Notes under the pieces: generated by a model | Seen by the model: the letters and a program-made list of their open reading frames with translations, nothing else | Databases searched by the model: none | What the model was told of the DNA's origin: nothing | In this document: positions 9,330-18,597 of the stretch, one piece after another | How the letters are laid out: every line of letters starts with the position of its first letter | Position numbering within the stretch: position 1 is the stretch's first letter | Made by a program: the position numbers and the translations under genes | DNA from: FEN-1297 sp964498065 | Lineage (GTDB): Bacteria; Bacteroidota; Ignavibacteria; Ignavibacteriales; Ignavibacteriaceae | Assembly: GCA_964498065.1 (NCBI GenBank) | Contig: CAZCFZ010000003.1 | Span: 51,043 to 115,042, forward strand | Direction: 5' to 3' | Length of the DNA stretch: 64,000 nucleotides

Positions 9330-10001
9330 TTAATTAGTTGATTCGGCCCTTACACTGTTATTGTTATCCTTGTTGTTCTCATCTTTAGTTTTAGGAAAAT
9401 CAGTACCTATAATATAATCCCACATCGGTGAACTAACCCCATAACCTAATTCCGGATTCTGAAAATGATGTCTCATATGATGTTTTTTTAACGCTAGCCA
9501 AAATTTATTATGAATATTAAAGTGATGCACTGCATAATGCGTCATATCATAGAACAAATAACCTGTTAAAAATCCTACAAAAAAGGGTGCTACAAAATTT
9601 TTCCCAAGAATCACTTCGAATAATAAATAAAACAAAACCGCCAAAGGAACACTTACCGAAGGAGGCATAACAAGTCTTCGCGAATCCATAGGATAATCGT
9701 GATGAACACCATGAAATATAAAATGTATTCTTTGGCCGAATTTTGATTTAGCCTGAAAATGAAAAATAAATCTGTGTAAAGTATATTCTGCAAGCGACCA
9801 TACAAATATACCAAGAACTATTAATAATAATATGTTTGATAAAGAAATTTGAAATTCAATCGATTTATATATAAAAAAAGCAATCACAGGAATGAATACA
9901 AATAACGGAACAGCCGGATGTACCTTGGAGAGAGATTCCATAAAATCACTTTTAAACATTCTGACCGTCACATCCTTGTTGGATACAAAATTCTTAGGCA
10001 T
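9330..10001 (-). CDS. Fatty-acid hydroxylase-superfamily di-iron membrane enzyme
   Basis: The 223-residue integral membrane protein carries the histidine clusters of the fatty-acid hydroxylase/sterol-desaturase superfamily: HRFIFH, HGVHHDYP, HYAVHHFNIH and HHMRHH, arranged between hydrophobic segments as in FA2H-type 2-hydroxylases. Members bind two iron ions and hydroxylate or desaturate lipids at the membrane using O2, so the organism probably meets oxygen. The likely substrate is an acyl chain of a membrane lipid (for example sphingolipid or lipid A), but this cannot be settled from the sequence. The C-terminal ~20 residues are polar and asparagine-rich. It is followed closely by the receiver gene. 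Confidence 0.85.
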   Translation of the reverse strand: MPKNFVSNKDVTVRMFKSDFMESLSKVHPAVPLFVFIPVIAFFIYKSIEFQISLSNILLLIVLGIFVWSLAEYTLHRFIFHFQAKSKFGQRIHFIFHGVHHDYPMDSRRLVMPPSVSVPLAVLFYLLFEVILGKNFVAPFFVGFLTGYLFYDMTHYAVHHFNIHNKFWLALKKHHMRHHFQNPELGYGVSSPMWDYIIGTDFPKTKDENNKDNNNSVRAESTN

Positions 10002-10147
10002 AATTACTAACTCCTCTCTTCTTCAATATTTAGCAGTAAATTTAACAATTTTTTATAAATAAAAAATTAATAAATTGGTAAAAGTTTAATTATAATCACA
10101 TATTCTTAGTGTAAGCATTAATTTTGTACAATTTTGCCATTATTTTT

Positions 10148-11173
10148 TCATATCCTTTTTATTCCGATTCCAGGTAAATTACTTAATGTAACTTTGCCTT
10201 TTATAAATTTTGCTCCTTCGTAAATGTCGTTGTTAATTAATAATGCACCGTCTAAATCAGCCCAATCGACTAATGGTGAAAGATGAGAAGCGGCAGAAAT
10301 AGCGCATGAAGTTTCAGTCATACACCCCAGCATCACTTTCATTCCTAATGCCCTAGCTAAAATAATCATCTTATAAGCTTCTCTCATCCCGGCACATTTC
10401 ATTAGTTTAATATTAATTCCGGAAAATACATCCTTAGCTTCATTTATATCTCCCAATCGCTGAACCGATTCATCTGCAATAGTTGGAAGCGGACTTCTTT
10501 CCGTAAGCCAGGCCATGTCATCGAGTTGAGTTTTCGGCATCGGCTGTTCTACAAAAAGTACATTTTTTTCATTCAGCCAGTTTATCATTTCCAGAGCAAA
10601 TTCTTTATCCTTCCAGCCTTGATTTACATCCACAGTTATCGGCTTATCAGTAACCGATCTTATTGTTTCAATCATTTCCTTATCCGTATCTCTGCCTAAT
10701 TTTACCTTTAGAATTTTGAATTCGTCGGCCTCAATAACTTTTTGTCTAATTACTTCAGGTGTATCGATTCCAATTGTATAAGAGGTATATGGAGTCTTAT
10801 CCTTGTTTAATCCCCAGATATTATACCATGGTTGATTTAATAACTTTCCGATCAAATCGTGAAAGGCAATATCAATAGAAGCTTTTGCTGCAGCATTTCC
10901 CGGAGCAATTGCATCTATATCATTTAAAATTGTTTCCAGGTTAAATACATTTTCATACTTTGAAAGGTTAACATTTGACAGAAATTCCAGCACCGTATGA
11001 TGTGATTCCCCTAGATAAGGCGGCATTGAAGCTTCTCCGTATCCTGTTACTCCATCATATTCAATTTCAGTTAAAACAATGGGCGTTGTTGAACGAGAAT
11101 TTGCTGCGACAGTAAAAACATGTTTTAGTTCCAAAGTATAAGGTTTGAATCTAAGTTTTAATTTCCCTGCCAT
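10148..11173 (-). CDS. Dipeptide epimerase (enolase superfamily, L-Ala-D/L-Glu epimerase type)
   Basis: The 341-residue enzyme belongs to the muconate-lactonizing/dipeptide-epimerase branch of the enolase superfamily. Visible catalytic elements are KVK at 156-158 (general acid/base Lys158), metal ligands Asp182 (VDVNQGW), Glu209 (FVEQP) and Asp234 (ADES), and the second acid/base lysine in NIKLMKC (256-259). The C-terminal DWADLDG matches the substrate-specificity region of dipeptide epimerases. Such enzymes epimerise L-Ala-D-Glu from peptidoglycan breakdown to L-Ala-L-Glu so it can be degraded; other dipeptides are possible. Length is normal for the family. It stands alone, 146 nt from the hydroxylase gene. 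Confidence 0.85.
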   Translation of the reverse strand: MAGKLKLRFKPYTLELKHVFTVAANSRSTTPIVLTEIEYDGVTGYGEASMPPYLGESHHTVLEFLSNVNLSKYENVFNLETILNDIDAIAPGNAAAKASIDIAFHDLIGKLLNQPWYNIWGLNKDKTPYTSYTIGIDTPEVIRQKVIEADEFKILKVKLGRDTDKEMIETIRSVTDKPITVDVNQGWKDKEFALEMINWLNEKNVLFVEQPMPKTQLDDMAWLTERSPLPTIADESVQRLGDINEAKDVFSGINIKLMKCAGMREAYKMIILARALGMKVMLGCMTETSCAISAASHLSPLVDWADLDGALLINNDIYEGAKFIKGKVTLSNLPGIGIKRI

Positions 11174-11543
11174 TTTATTACTAATAAAATTATTTGCAAA
11201 TATACGAATTGAAAAACACAGAATTCTATCTCTAATTCTTCATTATGACTTATGATTACTAAAATATAAATTTTCAAGTTCATTTCTAAATCAAATTAAA
11301 TTATAGATTATTCTCATTTTCTATTCATGAATGTGATAATTGACTTTTAATGAGACAAATTCGAAATGGACTATTTCATCGAATATTTTGATTATAAAAA
11401 ATATCCTTATTGGTATAATTTTAGATGTTCTGACATGACTATTCCGCATAATTTAAATAAACGGGATACATTGTAATAATTCGGATTATTTATTTGGCTG
11501 GATTTATATATTTTTCCAAACAGAAAAGGAGTCAATAAATTTC
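11174..11543. other. Gene-free spacer between divergent genes
   Basis: This 370-nt region separates the minus-strand epimerase from the plus-strand adenylation gene and must hold promoters for both. A TATATTTG-type -7 box on the minus strand (11204-11197) lies 24 nt before the epimerase start. A 36-codon frame at 11366-11476 has no ribosome-binding site and is not called. The Shine-Dalgarno AAAGGAG at 11526-11532 belongs to the next gene. Confidence 0.5.
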
Positions 11544-13052
11544 GTGCTCCAAAAGATTAGTGAAACATTTTTCAGGTTCCCGAATAGAAATGCCTTTTGT
11601 ATCAACCGCGAATATTATACATATTATACTTTTGCAAAATTGGTTTCTAAAGTAAGAAATTTTATCAAGGCAAACCTAGATGATTCGGAAAAATTAATCG
11701 GGATAATAGCCAATCACGAACAGGATATCGAAATCTACAGTTCAATATACGGGATACTATATGCAGGCCGAGGGTATGTTCCCATAAATCCTGTAAATCC
11801 TCTTGAACGAAACATCGAAATATTAAAGCAAACCGGGATAAAAACAATCCTTTGCAGAAAAAGAAATGAAAAGCTGAATGAACTAGCTTATAAATTGAAA
11901 ATTAAGCTAATAGATACTCTTACACTCCCGGAAACTTCTATTTCTATAGAACCGCCTCAAGTAGATGAAAATGAGACTGCATATATATTATTTACATCCG
12001 GTAGTACCGGTACTCCAAAGGGAGTTCCAATCAGCAGAAAAAATTTAAATTCATTTATTCATGCTTTTAATAACCTTAAATTTGATGTTAATGAAAACGA
12101 TAGATTTCTGCAGATGTTTGATTTGACCTTTGACTTCTCTGTAGTTTGTTATACAATTCCGCTTTGTTTGGGCGCCTGCATTTATACAGTTCCGACAGAA
12201 GGGATAAAATTCGCAAACGTTTACACAACTCTCGAAGAAAATGAAATTACTTTCGCATGCATGGTGCCTACAATTATAAATTATCTTGATCCGTATTTAG
12301 AAGAAATTAAATTAGATAATTTGAAATATTCTTTGTTTTGCGGTGAAGTCTTACTAGACAAAATTGCAAGGAAATGGTCTGCCTGTACACCGAACGGCAA
12401 AATAGTAAACGCATATGGTCCAACTGAGGCCACAGTTTTTTGTATGACCTATTTTTGGGATAGTAAATTCTCAAATAAATCTTTTAATGGTGGTGTGTCG
12501 ATAGGCAAACCAATGGAAAATATTGAGGCAATTATAGTTGATGACAACTTAAATAAAATCACAAATGGTAAAAAAGGCGAGCTTTGCTTAAGCGGAAAAC
12601 AATTGACTCAAGGTTACTTGAATGATAAGAAGAAAAATGAAGAGAAATTTTTCACACTTTCCGCTAAAGAGAAAAAGATTATTTTCTATAGAACAGGAGA
12701 TATTGCTTTTATCGATAAGGAAGGTGATTTTATGTTTGCCGGAAGAATGGATGATCAAATAAAAATAGAGGGCTTTAGAATTGAGCTTGGAGAAATTGAA
12801 CATCACGTAAGAGATTTTACAAAAGCAACTAATGTAAAAGCAGTAAGTGTAAAAGATGAAAGAGGAATAACGCAAATTTACTTGTTTATTGAAAATTATA
12901 ATTTGAAAACCGAAGATGTGAATTCATACCTGATGACAAAGATTCCGGATTATATGCTCCCTTCATCAATAATTAATCTTAAAACTTTCCCGCTAAACGG
13001 CAACGGCAAAATTGATAAGAATAAATTAATAGCCATGGTAAAAAATGATTAA
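11544..13052 (+). CDS. Amino-acid adenylation enzyme (stand-alone NRPS A-domain, DltA-like)
   Basis: The 502-residue ANL-superfamily enzyme contains the core A-domain motifs in order: LFTSGSTGTPKGVP (P-loop), NAYGPTEATV, YRTGDIAF, GRMDDQIKIEGFRIELGEIE and NGNGKIDKNKL with the catalytic C-terminal lysine. It is the size of DltA (D-alanine-carrier ligase) and has no fused carrier domain, so it should adenylate an amino acid and load a separate carrier protein. Two free carrier proteins are encoded nearby (13824-14060; 20412-20651). Translation starts at GTG with AAAGGAG 12 nt upstream. It opens a seven-gene plus-strand cluster. Substrate unknown; D-alanine would be the Dlt analogy. Confidence 0.85.
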   Translation: MLQKISETFFRFPNRNAFCINREYYTYYTFAKLVSKVRNFIKANLDDSEKLIGIIANHEQDIEIYSSIYGILYAGRGYVPINPVNPLERNIEILKQTGIKTILCRKRNEKLNELAYKLKIKLIDTLTLPETSISIEPPQVDENETAYILFTSGSTGTPKGVPISRKNLNSFIHAFNNLKFDVNENDRFLQMFDLTFDFSVVCYTIPLCLGACIYTVPTEGIKFANVYTTLEENEITFACMVPTIINYLDPYLEEIKLDNLKYSLFCGEVLLDKIARKWSACTPNGKIVNAYGPTEATVFCMTYFWDSKFSNKSFNGGVSIGKPMENIEAIIVDDNLNKITNGKKGELCLSGKQLTQGYLNDKKKNEEKFFTLSAKEKKIIFYRTGDIAFIDKEGDFMFAGRMDDQIKIEGFRIELGEIEHHVRDFTKATNVKAVSVKDERGITQIYLFIENYNLKTEDVNSYLMTKIPDYMLPSSIINLKTFPLNGNGKIDKNKLIAMVKND

Positions 13053-13118
13053 TTATGACTTAAACTATTTCACTATTATTTTACAAAAAAGATTTTGAAA
13101 CATCCGTAAATTAACTTA

Positions 13119-13793
13119 ATGATTGAAGGTTTAAAATTTAGAAAAGCAAAAAAAGATGATATAGACTTTATTATAGAAGCTATCATAGAATCGGAAAAAA
13201 GCAGTTCAGACATGATATCTTCATGTAAAATTTTTAATTTCAGTGAACAAGAATTTATAGATATTTTAAAAGAAATCTTAATACAGGATATTCCGGACTA
13301 TGATTATTATTTATCGGGTTTTATCATTGCAGAATTACAAAGTGAAAGAATCGGTACCGTAGGTTCATGGATGGAGGCAGCTAACGGAACGGCAAGCGGC
13401 ATGGTTAAGGCTACAGTTTTGTTTCAATATCTCGGTGCGGCAAAATTTAAGGAAATTAATAAAAACACTAAAGTAATAAAAGGACTTACGTTAAATAGAG
13501 AACCTGGAACCTTACAGCTTGAACATGGTTATACAAAAGAAAAATTCAGAAGACAGGGTGTATTTACTAATGTGATTAAACAAAATATTAAAGAAAATCT
13601 TCGGCATCACAGTTTCTCAAAGGTTCAAGGAATATTATTTAATGAGAATTATAAATCATATAAAGCTCATATAAAATTAGGTTATAAAGTAGTTGAAGAG
13701 AAAAAAGTTGAAGATCCGGGTATCTACAAATATTTTCCGTATAACTCAAAAGTACTGATGGAATTAAGTGAAGAAAATTTTCATAATTTTTAG
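13119..13793 (+). CDS. GNAT-family N-acetyltransferase-like protein
   Basis: The 224-residue protein has an N-terminal GNAT start (GLKFRKAKKDDIDFIIEAI) and a motif-A-like RRQGVFTNVIKQNI that would bind the acyl-CoA pyrophosphate, followed by NENYKSYKAHIKLGYKV, the usual C-terminal GNAT helix-strand. Typical GNATs move an acetyl or other acyl group from CoA or a carrier protein to an amine; the position between two acyl-activating genes suggests a carrier-linked substrate. An insertion (about residues 80-120: GTASGMVKATVLFQYLG) makes it longer than minimal GNATs. It lies 66 nt after the adenylation gene and 30 nt before the carrier-protein gene. Confidence 0.75.
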   Translation: MIEGLKFRKAKKDDIDFIIEAIIESEKSSSDMISSCKIFNFSEQEFIDILKEILIQDIPDYDYYLSGFIIAELQSERIGTVGSWMEAANGTASGMVKATVLFQYLGAAKFKEINKNTKVIKGLTLNREPGTLQLEHGYTKEKFRRQGVFTNVIKQNIKENLRHHSFSKVQGILFNENYKSYKAHIKLGYKVVEEKKVEDPGIYKYFPYNSKVLMELSEENFHNF

Positions 13794-13823
13794 AAAAGTC
13801 ATAAAAGGGAAAATTCTATTTGT

Positions 13824-14060
13824 ATGAACAATCTTGAAAAACTAAAGAAAGCATTTAATGAAGCACTGGAAATTCCACTGGAAAATATTAACGATGAGTT
13901 AAGCTACGGCGCTGAGAACTGGGATTCTGTTGCACATTTAGCTCTTGTAGCTTCAATTGAAACTGAATTTGATATTATGCTTACTTCAAATGATGTTATT
14001 GATATGAGCAGTTTTAAAAAAGCTAAAGAAATATTAGAAAAGTATGACATCCATTTTTAA
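13824..14060 (+). CDS. Acyl/aminoacyl carrier protein 1
   Basis: This 78-residue acidic four-helix protein is of the ACP/PCP family. The phosphopantetheine attachment serine lies in NWDSVAHLAL, about residue 36, where DS replaces the DSL of FabF-type ACPs, as is common in dedicated carriers of secondary pathways. It would hold a thioester substrate for the SDR, LuxE-like and LuxC-like enzymes encoded right after it, or for the adenylation enzyme upstream. Its last 17 nt overlap the SDR start, so the two are translationally coupled. It is not the housekeeping fatty-acid ACP by context. Confidence 0.88.
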   Translation: MNNLEKLKKAFNEALEIPLENINDELSYGAENWDSVAHLALVASIETEFDIMLTSNDVIDMSSFKKAKEILEKYDIHF

Positions 14061-14802
14061 TTTAGAAGGAAAAATCGCATTTATTACCGGTTCAACCAGA
14101 GGAATGGGCTGGGCGACGGCAAAACTATTTACCGAATACGGAGTGACGGTTATTCTTAATGGAATTCATAGCCAGGAATTGTTAGATCAACGGCGTGAGG
14201 AATTAAAAAAAGATTTTAATTTAGACGCCGATGGTTTTTTATTTGATGTCGGAAATCTTGATGCAGCTCAAAATTGTTATAATTCAATCTTTAAGAAATA
14301 TAAAAGATTGGATATATTAGTTAATAATGCCGGCATACTTGAAGACAACTTAGTCGGCATGATAAGTAAAGAAAATATTCAGAATACTTTCAGCACAAAT
14401 ACAACAGGCATAATTTACAATCTTCAGTTAGCTGCAAGATTGATGTCCAGGAATAATTCGGGTTCAATAATAAATATTTCATCTTTGGTCGGCAGAGTAG
14501 GCAATGAAGGCCAGGTTGTATACGGAGGCAGTAAAGCCGCGGTAATCGGAATAACTTTATCTGCTGCCCGTGAACTTGCGCCGAAGAATATTAGAGTGAA
14601 TGCAATTGCACCCGGATTTATAAACACTGATTTTATTAAACCTCTGCCCAAAGAAAAATATGAGGAACGGTTAAAGTCAATTAAAATGAAACGGATAGGA
14701 CAGCCTGAAGATGTAGCAAAAGCAACATTGTTTTTTGCTTCCGATTTATCGGCTTATATTACCGGTCAGGTCTTAGGAGTAGACGGAGGGATGATTTTAT
14801 AA
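14044..14802 (+). CDS. Short-chain dehydrogenase/reductase, FabG-like
   Basis: The 252-residue classical SDR shows TGSTRGMG (cofactor loop, 15-22), NNAG (94-97), and a catalytic Ser146/Ser147, Tyr160 and Lys164 (YGGSK). The C-terminal ITGQVLGVDGGM is the FabG hallmark. It would reduce a 3-oxoacyl group on the neighbouring carrier protein, or another carbonyl, with NAD(P)H. The start overlaps the carrier gene by 17 nt, and the stop shares a base with the next start (TAATG). This tight packing marks it as part of the pathway, not a core fabG. The exact substrate cannot be read. Confidence 0.88.
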   Translation: MTSIFNLEGKIAFITGSTRGMGWATAKLFTEYGVTVILNGIHSQELLDQRREELKKDFNLDADGFLFDVGNLDAAQNCYNSIFKKYKRLDILVNNAGILEDNLVGMISKENIQNTFSTNTTGIIYNLQLAARLMSRNNSGSIINISSLVGRVGNEGQVVYGGSKAAVIGITLSAARELAPKNIRVNAIAPGFINTDFIKPLPKEKYEERLKSIKMKRIGQPEDVAKATLFFASDLSAYITGQVLGVDGGMIL

Positions 14803-16241
14803 TGTTCTGGGAGATAGAAAATATTGATCCTAATTCAATTGCTTTGATAGATGGTTCTTCAGAAAATTTTCTAACTTATGGAGAATTATTAAACCGCTGT
14901 AATCAATTATGCGATAAACTACGGTTTAAGCATAAAAAATTAGTTTTTTTGTTTTGTGATAATACTGTCGAAAGTATTATAATTTATCTTTCTATTCTTC
15001 GCTCCGGCAATTCCGTATATCTTGCCAATAACAGAATGGATAATTCCCTTAAAAAAAATCTGATAAATCTTTATAAACCTGAAATAATTTTCAGCATGGA
15101 TAATTTAAATTTAATGTCGGAAGATTATATTGACGGTGAATCCGGACCGGATATATTTTATTATCAATCTAAAAATATTTATGAAAATAAATCTCCCCAT
15201 AATTACCTTGCTGTACTCTTATCTACTTCGGGAACTACAGGCAGCCCCAAGCTTGTAAAGCTTTCTTATAAAAACCTTCAGTCTAATGCGGAATCAATTG
15301 CCGAATATCTTAATATAACTGAAATTGAAAAGCCGGTCACCAGCCTTCCAATCAGCTACTCATACGGATTATCGGTAATAAATAGTCATTTGGAAAAAGG
15401 TTCTAAAATTGTTTGTTCTAATCATTCTATGGTAACCAGAGAATTCTGGAATACCTTTAATAATTTTAAATGTACGTCTTTCGCAGGAGTTCCTTATAAT
15501 TATCAAATTTTAAAGAGGTTGAAATTCAGCGAAATGGATTTACCGTCATTAAAATATATGACTCAAGCAGGCGGCAGATTAAGTGAGAATTTGATTAAGT
15601 ATTTTTATGAAACTTCTTTAACAAAAGGGATTAAGTTTTTTGTAATGTACGGACAAACCGAAGCAACGGCGAGAATTTCGTTTGTTCCCTTTGAAATTCT
15701 AAATGATAAAATTAATTCAATCGGGAAACCAATTACCGGTGGAGAATTAAAAATTTATTCCGGTGAAAAAGAAATTTTCGCTTCAAATGTCGAAGGTGAG
15801 CTTGTTTACTCAGGTGATAATGTAATGATGGGTTATGCAAACAATAGAAAGGATATTTCCAAAGGAGATGAACAAAAAGGCATTCTTCATACCGGAGATC
15901 TTGGTTACAAAGATGAAGACGGATATTATTATATTACCGGAAGATTAAAAAGGTTTATTAAACTTTTCGGTTTAAGAGTAAATCTTGACGAGATAGAAAA
16001 AATGATAGAAAATAAATTTGATGTTTCTGCCGCATGCTTGGGAAGTGATGATTCATTAAAAGTATTACTTCAGTCGGAAAGAGAAGATATTTCCGAAATT
16101 GTACGGAAAGAAATTATCAAAATTTATAATATTCATCATTCAGTTGTCATTGTAAGATGTGCTAAATCTATTCCTCATAATTCACTCGGTAAAAAAGATT
16201 ATAAATCAATAGAAGAATTAGAATATAATGAGTACAATTGA
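14802..16241 (+). CDS. AMP-dependent acyl ligase (second ANL enzyme)
   Basis: The 479-residue ANL enzyme has LLSTSGTTGSPKLVKL (P-loop), VMYGQTEATAR, LHTGDLGYKDEDGYYYITGR and a C-terminal HNSLGKKDYKSI with the catalytic lysine. It lacks the NRPS-type specificity pattern of the first adenylation enzyme and looks more like an acyl-CoA/acyl-ACP ligase. It should activate a carboxylic acid as the adenylate and load CoA or the carrier protein. Its start shares one base with the SDR stop, and its end overlaps the LuxE-like gene by 14 nt. Together with that gene it gives the locus three separate acid-activating enzymes. Confidence 0.85.
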   Translation: MFWEIENIDPNSIALIDGSSENFLTYGELLNRCNQLCDKLRFKHKKLVFLFCDNTVESIIIYLSILRSGNSVYLANNRMDNSLKKNLINLYKPEIIFSMDNLNLMSEDYIDGESGPDIFYYQSKNIYENKSPHNYLAVLLSTSGTTGSPKLVKLSYKNLQSNAESIAEYLNITEIEKPVTSLPISYSYGLSVINSHLEKGSKIVCSNHSMVTREFWNTFNNFKCTSFAGVPYNYQILKRLKFSEMDLPSLKYMTQAGGRLSENLIKYFYETSLTKGIKFFVMYGQTEATARISFVPFEILNDKINSIGKPITGGELKIYSGEKEIFASNVEGELVYSGDNVMMGYANNRKDISKGDEQKGILHTGDLGYKDEDGYYYITGRLKRFIKLFGLRVNLDEIEKMIENKFDVSAACLGSDDSLKVLLQSEREDISEIVRKEIIKIYNIHHSVVIVRCAKSIPHNSLGKKDYKSIEELEYNEYN

Positions 16242-17328
16242 AAAACTTTTTGAATTGCTGGAGTATTCTATTGATAACAGCACGAAAAGAGAATTTCTTT
16301 TAGAAGAACTAAACGAACTAACGCGGTTTCATTATTTAAATTGCACACCTTACAAAAATATCCTTAATAACTTGAAAATAGATTTATCAACAAGGATTAA
16401 TAAAATAGAAAATCTGCCTTACTTGCCTGTAAGATTATTTAAAACCCAAAAAATAAAAAGTATTCCTGATGGGGAAATTTTTAAAACTCTAACCTCAAGC
16501 GGAACTACAGGCCAGCAATTATCTAAAATTATTTTAGATAAAAAAACATCTATGCTTCAGGTGAAAGCGCTGGCTTCAATAATAACGTCATATATTGGAA
16601 ACCAGCGGCTGCCGATGATCATTATTGATACTGATTCTACAATAAATAACCGGACTTCTTTAAGTGCAAGAGGAGCAGGCTTGATCGGACTTTCAAATTT
16701 TGGGAGAGACCACTTATTTGCACTTGATGAAAATATGAATTTAAAGACCGAAGAACTACTGCAATATGTTGACAAACACAAAAATGAAAATATCTTGATC
16801 TTCGGATTTACTTTCATGATCTGGCAGTATTTTTATAAAAGTCTTAAAGATTCAAATTTAGATTTAAGCGTGGCTGTCTTAATTCATAGCGGAGGATGGA
16901 AAAAATTGAACGAAGATTTTGTTTCGAATCAAATATTTAAAGAAAGATTATATAATCAATTTAAGCTTAAAAGAATCTATAACTTTTACGGAATGGTGGA
17001 ACAAGTCGGAAGCATATTTATGGAATGCGAAGAAGGTTATCTGCATTCACCTAATTTTGCAGAAATATTAATCAGAGATTATATTGATTGGTCAGTCCTT
17101 CCGAAAGGCAAAGAAGGAATTATTCAAACACTCAGTGTTTTACCTAAAAGTTACCCGGGACATTCCTTGCTTACGGAAGATCTTGGGACAATTATAGGCA
17201 TCGATGACTGCAAATGCGGTCGTAAAGGAACTTATTTTATTGTTAACGGAAGAATTCCAAAAGCAGAACTAAGAGGCTGCAGCGACACTCATGCGGAAAT
17301 GGTTTTAAATTCTACTATGAGTGATTAA
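16228..17328 (+). CDS. LuxE-like acyl-protein synthetase
   Basis: The 366-residue protein matches the LuxE family of the ANL superfamily. The ATP/AMP loop is TSSGTTGQQLSKI (89-101), and YNFYGMVEQVGS is the adenylate-binding motif. Near the C-terminus DDCKCGRKGTYF is followed by GCSDTH with Cys351, 16 residues from the end. In luminous bacteria the cysteine that carries the acyl group in LuxE also lies close to the C-terminus, so Cys351 is the natural candidate. LuxE adenylates an acid, takes it as a thioester and passes it to the reductase LuxC. Here the LuxC-like gene follows directly. No luciferase genes are present, so light production is not implied. Confidence 0.88.
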   Translation: MSTIEKLFELLEYSIDNSTKREFLLEELNELTRFHYLNCTPYKNILNNLKIDLSTRINKIENLPYLPVRLFKTQKIKSIPDGEIFKTLTSSGTTGQQLSKIILDKKTSMLQVKALASIITSYIGNQRLPMIIIDTDSTINNRTSLSARGAGLIGLSNFGRDHLFALDENMNLKTEELLQYVDKHKNENILIFGFTFMIWQYFYKSLKDSNLDLSVAVLIHSGGWKKLNEDFVSNQIFKERLYNQFKLKRIYNFYGMVEQVGSIFMECEEGYLHSPNFAEILIRDYIDWSVLPKGKEGIIQTLSVLPKSYPGHSLLTEDLGTIIGIDDCKCGRKGTYFIVNGRIPKAELRGCSDTHAEMVLNSTMSD

Positions 17329-17329
17329 G

Positions 17330-18568
17330 ATGAATGTTTCTAAATTTATCCCGGAATATATCGAAAATACTGAGATAGAAAATCTTCTAAATGAAGAATT
17401 CATTAACCAAAGCTTTCTTAAACCTTTTGATGAAATCAGTGTTCAGTTCTTATCTACACTCTCCCAAACAATTTTAAAACATAAAGGAATAAAAAACTAT
17501 CCTGAACTTGTTGCTCTTGCATACTGGTTAAGAAAATCAAATTTATTAGATATAATTAATTCGTTTCAAAAAAAAGTTAATAAATCCGAAATAATTGTCC
17601 CGACAGGATCAGCATTTCACATTGCTCCGTCAAACGTCGATACAATTTTTCTGTATTCATGGGCTTTATCGCTATTAGCCGGCAATTTAAATGTTGTACG
17701 AATTTCACAAACTCAAAACAAACAATTGGATTTATTGTTGTCTTTAATAAGAGACGTGTTAGATGATAAAAAATGGCTGCCGATTTCCAAAAGAAATATT
17801 GTAATAAGCTATTCTAAAGATTATAAAATTAATACTTTTATTTCTTCTCTATCGGACTTAAGAATCTTGTGGGGCGGTGATGAAACCGTTTTCAATATAA
17901 AGGGACTGCCTTCCAAACCTACTACAAAAGATATCGCTTTTGCTGATAAATTTTCTTATTCCATTATAAATTCTTCGATTTATTTAAAATTAGATAATCA
18001 AGGGAAAATTAAAATCGGGAGAAACTTTTACAACGACTCTTATTGGTTTAATCAAATGGCATGTTCGTCGCCGAGATTTGTAATTTTTTCCGGCAGCAAT
18101 AAAAATTGTGAAAGTGCAAGTAAGTTATTCTGGAGTAATCTCGAGAAAGAATTAGAGAGAAGAAATCAGAAGACAACAATCGATGTAGCGATGGAAAAGC
18201 TAGTTTATACGTATGATATTATATCCAAAACCAGTGCGAAATTAATATTGAATAAGAGCAATGATAAACCGGTAGTACTTAGAGTTGATAAAAACGAAAT
18301 AAGCAATTTACGTGAATCCTGCGGCGGAGGATTCTTTTTTGAATGCTTTATATATAATCCGGATGAGCTAGCCCAACTCGTTAGCAGCAAAGACCAAACC
18401 TTAACTTATTATGGTTTTGATAAAAAAGCCTTGAAAAATTTAATTTCCAAAGTAAATGGAAAGGGACTAAACAGAATTGTCCCTATAGGACAGGCTTTAA
18501 ACTTTTCGCCAACGTGGGATGGATATTCACTTCTAGATGAGTTTACTAAAAGGGTGCAGATTCTTTAA
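17330..18568 (+). CDS. LuxC-like acyl reductase
   Basis: The protein has 412 residues from the ATG at 17330, one base after the LuxE-like stop; a GTG at 17321 would add three residues. It belongs to the LuxC acyl-CoA reductase family (aldehyde-dehydrogenase-like fold): PTGSAFHIAPSNV (~91-103) is the family signature, and NQMACSSPR places the probable catalytic Cys at 245. LuxC takes an acyl group from LuxE and reduces it with NADPH to the aldehyde. Its presence after a carrier protein, SDR, ligase and LuxE-like gene suggests a carrier-bound acyl chain is turned into an aldehyde or a derivative. Last gene of the plus-strand run; it converges on the MBOAT gene with 29 nt between. Confidence 0.88.
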   Translation: MNVSKFIPEYIENTEIENLLNEEFINQSFLKPFDEISVQFLSTLSQTILKHKGIKNYPELVALAYWLRKSNLLDIINSFQKKVNKSEIIVPTGSAFHIAPSNVDTIFLYSWALSLLAGNLNVVRISQTQNKQLDLLLSLIRDVLDDKKWLPISKRNIVISYSKDYKINTFISSLSDLRILWGGDETVFNIKGLPSKPTTKDIAFADKFSYSIINSSIYLKLDNQGKIKIGRNFYNDSYWFNQMACSSPRFVIFSGSNKNCESASKLFWSNLEKELERRNQKTTIDVAMEKLVYTYDIISKTSAKLILNKSNDKPVVLRVDKNEISNLRESCGGGFFFECFIYNPDELAQLVSSKDQTLTYYGFDKKALKNLISKVNGKGLNRIVPIGQALNFSPTWDGYSLLDEFTKRVQIL

Positions 18569-18597
18569 ATCAAATCTTCATCAGTAAAAAGTTCAAT

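Noticed and set aside
11366..11476. 36-codon plus-strand frame (MDYFIEYF start) upstream of the adenylation gene
   Set aside because: No Shine-Dalgarno site and only AT-driven aromatic composition; could be chance.
16228..18568. Bioluminescence operon
   Set aside because: LuxE- and LuxC-like genes are present but no luciferase (luxA/luxB) or acyl-transferase (luxD) gene.
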